10,191 nt of DNA from the NCBI GenBank assembly GCA_030453005.1, contig JAKDLE010000051.1, positions 1 through 10,191 of the forward strand, read 5' to 3'. Positions 6,204 through 10,191 of the stretch are shown here, one piece after another. Position 1 is the first letter of the stretch. Every line of letters starts with the position of its first letter. The position numbers and the translations under genes were made by a program. Source of the DNA: Pseudonocardia sp. (GTDB lineage: Bacteria > Actinomycetota > Actinomycetes > Mycobacteriales > Pseudonocardiaceae). A model generated the notes under the pieces. That model worked only from the letters and a program-made list of their open reading frames with translations. It made no database searches and was not told the origin of the DNA.

Positions 6204-6605
6204 GTAAGCATTCGGAGCTCCCGTCAAGCGGACTGGCACACGGGGCGTTCAGGGTGGGGTTTGGGCAGCTCACGCGGAGCAGGCGTCGCTGCCGATGTGG
6301 GCTCGGTCGTGTCGGGCTCGGGGCCGCCGCAGGCGCGGCGGTGGGGGTTGTGGGCCCAGGCGGTGAGATCGTCGGTGCTCGCGCCCAGGGCCGGAACCGG
6401 GTCAGCGTCGCACCGGCGGGGGCACTGGCACCGGCTTGGGCGCATTCCTGGAGGTAGGCGGTGAGGTAGGCCAGCGGGTTGAGCCCGGCCCGTTCGGCGG
6501 TGGCGGTGATGGTGAACACGCGGCTGGCCAGCTGCGCGGAGACCATCGAGCCGGAGCCGTAGTAGTTCTTGTGCCCGGCCATCGGCCCGCGCAGCGCCCT
6601 GTCGG
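6204..6605 (-). mobile_element. IS66-family transposase C-terminal remnant (copy A) with a terminus
   Basis: The minus strand encodes DRALRGPMAGHKNYYGSGSM and SAQLASRVFTITATAERAG, then LNPLAYLTAYLQECAQAG (about 6600-6435). This is the C-terminal region of actinobacterial IS66 transposases, whose usual wording is RGPVVGRKNYYGSGS. After a frameshift, ASTDDLTAWAHNPHRR (about 6390-6340) matches the usual tail. The plus-strand sequence GTAAGCATTCGGAGC starting at 6204 resembles an IS66 terminal repeat (these begin GTAA), so 6204 is probably the outer end. The upstream limit is unclear: 6605-6847 contains phrases such as HEGHEPTVRDIVVHAR that I cannot place with certainty. Most of the transposase is missing, so the copy is dead. 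Confidence 0.72.
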
Positions 6606-6847
6606 GGACCTGCTGGTGGTGCAGGTCGGGCACGCGTTCGAGCGGGCGACGGAGGTCGGGCGACGCCGGCCGGACCTCTGACCGGCGGGCGTGCACCACG
6701 ATGTCGCGGACGGTCGGCTCGTGGCCCTCGTGCTGCAGGGGTTGAACGTGTGCAAGCCGGCCGCGAGCTCCGGTGGGAGCTGCGCGCCAAGGGCGCCGAC
6801 GGCTGCCGGGGCCTGCTCGGGGCTGCTCGGGGCGGCCCGACCCGCGC
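6606..6847. other. Intergenic or decayed DNA between IS66 remnant and metallopeptidase gene
   Basis: No intact gene is seen here. One minus-strand frame reads PPELAAGLHTFNP and, after a shift, HEGHEPTVRDIVVHARRSE (about 6780-6680). This has some protein character and may be further decayed transposase or another lost gene, but I cannot assign it. A 10-base unit CTGCTCGGGG occurs twice in tandem at 6813-6832. No clear terminator follows the metallopeptidase gene. Confidence 0.35.
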
Positions 6848-7798
6848 TCAACCCAGGTCGACACCGCGGGCGAAGGTGTCGCACCGTGACGGGTCGCCGG
6901 TGTCGTAGCCGATGGAATACCAGCGCTCGCGCTGGGCGGAGCTGCCGTGGCTGAACCGGCTCTCGTCCACCTGGCCGCCACCGAGCTGGGTCTGGATGTA
7001 GTCGTCCCCGATGCGGGCGGCGGTGTCCAGCGCGGCGGCGACGTCGTCCTGCGTGACGCCGACGATCAGCGGCTCGCCCGAGGACGTCGGCACGGTGGTG
7101 GCGTGGTTGGCCCACACCCCGGCGTAGCAGTCGGCCTGCAGCTCCAGGCGCACCGAGCCCGAGGTCGGCCCGGTGTCGCCGCGCTGCACGCGCGAGGTCG
7201 TGCCGAGCAGGGCCTGGATGTGGTGGCCGTACTCGTGGGCCATGACGTACGCGCGGGCGAACGTGCCGCCCCGCGCGCCGAAGGTGGACTCCAGCTCATC
7301 GAAGAACGTGAGGTCGATGTAGACCTCGTTGTCGCCGGGGCAGTAGAAGGGCCCGACAGCCGAGGTCGCGCTGCCGCAGGCGGTGTCGACGCCGTCGGTG
7401 AAGAAGTTGGTGCGGGGCGGCTGGTAGGTCTGGCCCGAGCGGGCGAACGCGTCGGTCCAGTAGCCGTCGAGGGAGTTGACGACGGCGACGACCTCGCAGT
7501 CGAGCCCGGTGTTCGCGTCGGCGCCGGTCGCGCAGCTCTCGGCGACCTGCGAGGTGTCGACGGCCTGCCCGCCTGCGAGGCCCGAGAGCCCGCCGGGCCG
7601 CGCGAACCCGTCTGCGCCGGTGCCCCCGAGCTGGGAGATCAGGAGGTACAGGATGAGCCCGACGACGCCGAGGCCGCCGCCTCCGACGGCGACCCGTCCA
7701 CCGAGCGCCCGTCCACCGAGCGCCCGTCCGCCGCGCCTGCCGCCGCGCAGGTCGTCGATCCGCGAGGTGTCGAGGTCGGCGTTCTCGTTGAACCGCAT
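6848..7798 (-). CDS. Neutral zinc metallopeptidase, membrane-anchored (YpfJ family)
   Basis: This 316-residue protein belongs to the YpfJ/KPN_02809-type neutral zinc metallopeptidase family (Pfam Zn_peptidase). The gluzincin-like motif HEYGH (188-192) lies in YVMAHEYGHHIQALLG and supplies two zinc ligands and the catalytic glutamate. RLELQADCYAGVWA (217-230) is the other family hallmark and probably gives the third ligand, E219. CGSATSAVGPFYCPGDNEVYIDLTFF (141-166) and the ending SHGSSAQRERWYSIGYDTGDPSRCDTF are also conserved. After a short Arg/Gly-rich cytoplasmic N-terminus there is one membrane span (about 37-56), so the catalytic domain is predicted outside. The paired cysteines fit an oxidising location. 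The ATG at 7798 has AAGGAG six bases upstream; an in-frame start 11 codons earlier lacks this. The natural substrate of the family is unknown to me. Confidence 0.92.
   Translation of the reverse strand: MRFNENADLDTSRIDDLRGGRRGGRALGGRALGGRVAVGGGGLGVVGLILYLLISQLGGTGADGFARPGGLSGLAGGQAVDTSQVAESCATGADANTGLDCEVVAVVNSLDGYWTDAFARSGQTYQPPRTNFFTDGVDTACGSATSAVGPFYCPGDNEVYIDLTFFDELESTFGARGGTFARAYVMAHEYGHHIQALLGTTSRVQRGDTGPTSGSVRLELQADCYAGVWANHATTVPTSSGEPLIVGVTQDDVAAALDTAARIGDDYIQTQLGGGQVDESRFSHGSSAQRERWYSIGYDTGDPSRCDTFARGVDLG
7695..7724. repeat. 15-bp tandem duplication inside the metallopeptidase gene
   Basis: CGTCCACCGAGCGCC occurs twice head to tail (7695-7709 and 7710-7724), and a partial third unit follows. 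It encodes repeated GGRAL units (the RALGGRALGGR segment) in the cytoplasmic stretch just before the membrane span. Being a multiple of three, it keeps the frame. Confidence 0.8.
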
Positions 7799-7804
7799 CG
7801 CTGT

Positions 7805-7810
7805 CTCCTT
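7805..7810 (-). promoter_or_regulatory. Ribosome-binding site deciding the metallopeptidase start
   Basis: AAGGAG on the minus strand lies six bases before the ATG at 7798. It supports that start over the in-frame candidate at 7831. Confidence 0.75.
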
Positions 7811-7875
7811 CTGCCGCGGAGATCCCACCACACCGGTCGTTCACCGACATCGGATGCCCGCGCTCGATCTCGGCG

Positions 7876-8514
7876 TCAGGTGAGCCGTCCGCGCAGTGTC
7901 GCGACACCGTCGCCGGTGAGCTCGGTGCAGTAGCCGCCGCGTCCGGCCATCGCCATGGTGAGCGCGAGGGTGGTGCCGGAGACGAGTGGCCCGACACCGT
8001 GCGTGAACGGCCCGTCCGTCGCGACCAGCCGCAGTCCGCTGGTCAGAGTCCTGCTGGGCACGGTGAAGTCGGCCGTGACGTAGAATCTCGCCACCCGGGT
8101 GACGGCGTCGACCGGGTAGTCGTGCCGGATGCCCAGCGGTCGCCGGATGTCCTCCGCGTGCACGATCACCTCACCGAGCCACGCCGCCTTCGGGCCGAAC
8201 GTCGACGTCCGGCTGGCGGCGATGCGGCAGAAACGGTCGTAGGTCTCGGCCGGGCTCGCGCCGAGCTGCTCGGCGAGCCGGTCGGCCACGTGCTTGTCGA
8301 AGTCGAAGCGGCAGCGGAGCACGCTCCACATCCACCGCAGCGGGCCGAGGGTGGCCGCCGACGTGAGGTGCGCGAGCACCTCCCGCACGCTCAGCCCGTC
8401 GCACAGCGAGGGCGTGGCCCACTGCTCCGCGGTGAGGCAGGCGAGGTCGGCGGCCAGTGCCGTCCGTTGGGTGTGGACGGTCGGCCAGATGTCGGCGGTG
8501 GCGGTGTCGTTCAC
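7876..8514 (-). CDS. Maleylpyruvate isomerase family, mycothiol-dependent DinB-fold protein
   Basis: This 212-residue cytoplasmic protein belongs to the actinobacterial maleylpyruvate isomerase-like family (DinB/YfiT four-helix fold, metal-dependent). Known members act with mycothiol as cofactor, but most have no assigned substrate. The opening WPTVHTQRTALAADLACLTAEQW with SLCDGLSVREVLAHL (36-50) is characteristic. The expected metal ligands are visible as H49 and the GEVIVHAEDIRRPLG segment (114-128), with E115 and H119. The C-terminal third (about 145-212) carries the small domain seen in this family, ending ELTGDGVATLRGRL. The GTG at 8514 is preceded by AGGAGG at a spacing of about 8. The stop lies 77 bases before the metallopeptidase start, so the two could be co-transcribed, though no functional link is evident. 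The specific reaction is unknown. Confidence 0.88.
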   Translation of the reverse strand: MNDTATADIWPTVHTQRTALAADLACLTAEQWATPSLCDGLSVREVLAHLTSAATLGPLRWMWSVLRCRFDFDKHVADRLAEQLGASPAETYDRFCRIAASRTSTFGPKAAWLGEVIVHAEDIRRPLGIRHDYPVDAVTRVARFYVTADFTVPSRTLTSGLRLVATDGPFTHGVGPLVSGTTLALTMAMAGRGGYCTELTGDGVATLRGRLT

Positions 8515-8646
8515 GGCTGGGTCCTCCTGAGCGCGGTAGATCGGTCGAAAGCATGACTCAGGAGGCGAGCCGGAATCATCGCTCGCGTCGGACGGGGCGA
8601 GGTCGAGGAACCGGGCCGGGCCGACGACGCACTACGCTGCAGGCAG

Positions 8647-8734
8647 GGAAGCGTGGCAGAGCGGCCGAATGCACTCGCCTTGAAAGCGAGCAGTGGGCAA
8701 CCACTCGGGGGTTCAAATCCCTCCGCTTCCGCCA
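8647..8734 (+). tRNA. tRNA-Ser (anticodon UGA)
   Basis: This is an 88-base type II tRNA with an encoded CCA. The acceptor stem pairs GGAAGCG (8647-8653) with CGCTTCC (8724-8730), followed by discriminator G and CCA (8732-8734). The anticodon stem CTCGC/GCGAG encloses the loop CTTGAAA, giving anticodon TGA at 8681-8683, which reads UCA and related serine codons. The extra arm CAGTGGGCAACCACTC is long, as expected for serine. The T-loop GTTCAAATC is normal. TACGCT at 8633-8638 could be the -10 element; no convincing -35 is seen. The 3' end is 8 bases from the stop of the convergent alkylation-repair gene. Confidence 0.97.
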
Positions 8735-8742
8735 GTCCTTCG

Positions 8743-9435
8743 TCACGAGCAGCCGGGACTCATCGCCCCGTTTCGGCGCACCATCTCGGCGATCCAGGTG
8801 GGTGCATACGGGGACGTGCAGCCCGCGGGAGTCGGATAGTCCTTGAGCACTTCCAGGCGCTCACCGATGTCGACGGCGCGGGCACGGTGCGCGGCGTGCT
8901 CGATCCCGATCCAGCCGAGGCACTCGTTCATCGCCCACTGCAGGCGAGGCGGCGCGTCCTTCATCTGCGCCTCGATGACGTCGAGCACCCCCGTGAGGTC
9001 GATGCCCTCGGGCCGCTTCGTCACGCGCGCGGTGGTCAGTGCCCAGCCCGCACTCGCGACCGCCGGGTCGGGATCGGCGGACCAGGCCAGGCGCAGCTCG
9101 TCGGCGTGCGGGTTCTTCTTCGCCACGTAGTTCACGAACCAGTCGTGCACCTTGGGGGTGCGCGCCTCGCGCACCATGGCGTCCAACTCGTCACGCTGGA
9201 ACGCCTTCGGGCGGCAGATCAGGGTCGCCAGCAGTCTCGCCGCGCTGTCGCCGGTCGTCCAGAGCCGGGAGGCGAGTTCGTGCTGTGTCCCCAGCCGCTT
9301 CGCCAGCGCGCGCAGCCTGCCCAGGTTCGCGCCGTGATCGTCCCCGTGCCTGGCGTTCACCTCGCGTGCCCTCGGGTCCTCGAGCTCGGCCAGCCGGGCC
9401 AGCACCTCGGCCACCGTCGACGTCGTCTCGGCCAC
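8743..9435 (-). CDS. DNA alkylation repair protein, AlkD-like (HEAT-like repeats)
   Basis: This 230-residue protein resembles actinobacterial members of the AlkD/COG4912 DNA alkylation repair family, all-helical HEAT-like proteins that remove alkylated bases such as 3-methyladenine and 7-methylguanine adducts. Recognisable family stretches are LWTTGDSAARLLATLICRP (59-77), EARTPKVHDWFVNYVAKK (90-107), ASAGWALTTARV (127-138) and ERLEVLKDYPTPAGCTSPYAP (192-212). I cannot align the catalytic aspartate and tryptophans of Bacillus AlkD with certainty; D98 and W99 are candidates only, so activity is not proven. The open frame extends to an ATG at 9519, but that would overlap the upstream gene by 83 bases. 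The GTG at 9435, one base after the upstream stop, is chosen for its position and the family length, although its ribosome-binding site is weak. It is probably co-transcribed with the SRPBCC gene. Confidence 0.82.
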   Translation of the reverse strand: MAETTSTVAEVLARLAELEDPRAREVNARHGDDHGANLGRLRALAKRLGTQHELASRLWTTGDSAARLLATLICRPKAFQRDELDAMVREARTPKVHDWFVNYVAKKNPHADELRLAWSADPDPAVASAGWALTTARVTKRPEGIDLTGVLDVIEAQMKDAPPRLQWAMNECLGWIGIEHAAHRARAVDIGERLEVLKDYPTPAGCTSPYAPTWIAEMVRRNGAMSPGCS

Positions 9436-9436
9436 C

Positions 9437-10093
9437 TCAGCTGCCTGCGTTCTCGCCGAGGTAGAAGGCGGTGGTGCGGTCGGCCGCCGCGGTGGCGTCT
9501 TCCGTCGGTGTTCCGGCACGCACCGACGCTTCGGCCCAGCGTCCGCTCACGACTCGGAGGAACCGCTGTGCGGGCGCGGTCCGGGCGAAGGCATCAGGGT
9601 CCTCCGGGCGGTCCTGCCCGGTGGCCACGTGCAGCGACAGGCCCAGCAGGGCGAGGTCCCACCCCACTCCGGTGGCACCCGGCCCGAACCGGATCCAGAA
9701 CTCCGAGCCGGCGTCGCCGGTGTGCCCGTGCTCGAGGGTGAGCCGTGCCCGGTCGCCCTCCGGAGCGAGGCGCACGGCCACCTGGCTGGAGTCCCCGGCG
9801 AACTCCCACGTCACCGTGAACGACCGCGGCGGCTCGCAGGCCACCACCTCGCCGGAGGCGTTGCCCTCGACCTGGTAGCGACCTCCCAGCCGGAGATCAC
9901 CGCTGACCGGCGCGAACCAGCGCGCGAGCCGGTCGGGCCGCGTGCAGGCCTCCCAGAGGTCGTCCACCGTGGTCGGATAGGACTGGCTGATGGTCTGAAC
10001 GGTGTGCTGCCTGTTCCCGTCGTGCTCGACGGTGAGCTCGCGGCGCACCTCGTCGGGCTGGGCGGCGATGATCTGCTCGGGTTCCTCGGTCAC
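9437..10093 (-). CDS. SRPBCC family protein with AHSA1 domain
   Basis: This 218-residue cytoplasmic protein has an activator-of-Hsp90-homologue-1-like (AHSA1) domain of the START/SRPBCC ligand-binding fold. The domain begins around residue 32 with TVQTISQSYPTTVDDLWEAC, then TRPDRLARWFAPVSGDLRLGGRYQV (51-75), GEVVACEPPRSFTVTWEF (81-98) and a closing VAVRLAPEGDRARLTLEHGH (105-124). The C-terminal helix region GWDLALLGLSLHV (144-156) fits. About 60 further residues follow, longer than the minimal domain. No ligand can be read from the sequence. The GTG at 10093 has GAGGAG about 5 bases upstream. Stop and next start are one base apart, so it forms a two-gene unit with the AlkD-like gene. In many bacteria such genes follow an ArsR-type regulator; none is visible here because the window ends 98 bases upstream. 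Confidence 0.88.
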   Translation of the reverse strand: MTEEPEQIIAAQPDEVRRELTVEHDGNRQHTVQTISQSYPTTVDDLWEACTRPDRLARWFAPVSGDLRLGGRYQVEGNASGEVVACEPPRSFTVTWEFAGDSSQVAVRLAPEGDRARLTLEHGHTGDAGSEFWIRFGPGATGVGWDLALLGLSLHVATGQDRPEDPDAFARTAPAQRFLRVVSGRWAEASVRAGTPTEDATAAADRTTAFYLGENAGS

Positions 10094-10191
10094 GGCTGCT
10101 CCTCGTCGTCGGGGGACGCCGACCCGGCCCCATCGAGGCGGTGCGTCCGACCCCCGGCGCTCTAGGGGGCGCGCGCGTCCACACCCGGCGC

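Noticed and set aside
8647..8734. tRNA-Ser 3' end as an attachment site of an integrative element
   Set aside because: No integrase and no duplicated tRNA 3' segment are visible, and ordinary chromosomal genes lie on both sides.
10151..10172. Short C-run/G-run inverted repeat near the window end
   Set aside because: About five pairs with a large loop in very GC-rich DNA; expected by chance.
1..10191. CRISPR arrays, toxin-antitoxin pairs, phage or defence genes
   Set aside because: No regularly spaced repeats and no recognisable genes of these kinds were found in any frame.

Overview
The window is high-GC DNA from an actinobacterium. Starts are often GTG, ribosome-binding sites are GGAGG-like, and one gene belongs to the mycothiol-dependent maleylpyruvate isomerase family, which is typical of Actinobacteria. 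Pseudonocardiaceae is my guess from general sequence feel; I cannot confirm it without a search. All intact protein genes lie on the minus strand. The only well-supported plus-strand gene is a tRNA-Ser(UGA).

Layout, left to right. (1) 1-148: a perfect 14-bp hairpin and otherwise non-coding DNA downstream of a PIG3-type NADPH:quinone oxidoreductase (149-1141). (2) 1142-1892: no intact gene. It holds the remnant of an alpha/beta hydrolase broken by single-base frameshifts, an unrecognised C-terminal gene fragment, and a hairpin terminator. (3) 1893-5507: a complete four-gene osmoprotectant (glycine betaine/carnitine/choline, OpuC/ProU/OsmU-type) ABC importer operon, transcribed right to left as permease, ATPase, permease, lipoprotein. 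The first three genes overlap their neighbours by a few bases, all four use GTG starts, and a hairpin follows the last gene. (4) 5508-5760: leader and probable promoter region of that operon, with inverted and direct repeats. (5) About 5765-6605: a graveyard of insertion sequences, made of the C-terminal part of an IS630-type transposase joined to the central part of an IS66-type transposase, followed by the C-terminal end of a second IS66-type copy that still has a recognisable GTAAGC terminus. (6) 6848-7798: a membrane-anchored neutral zinc metallopeptidase (YpfJ type). (7) 7876-8514: a DinB-fold mycothiol-dependent maleylpyruvate isomerase-family protein. (8) 8647-8734: tRNA-Ser(UGA). (9) 8743-10093: a two-gene unit of an SRPBCC/AHSA1-domain protein followed by an AlkD-like DNA alkylation repair protein. 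The alkD-like gene ends 8 bases from the 3' end of the tRNA.

Functionally the window is mostly ordinary chromosomal content. The clearest multi-gene system is the osmolyte importer: two permeases form the channel, the ATPase (with a C-terminal CBS-like region) drives it, and the lipoprotein captures substrate outside the membrane. I found no convincing evidence for an undescribed multi-gene system. The parts most worth a second look are the mosaic IS region just upstream of the importer, the importer's structured leader, and the decayed genes at 1240-1840.
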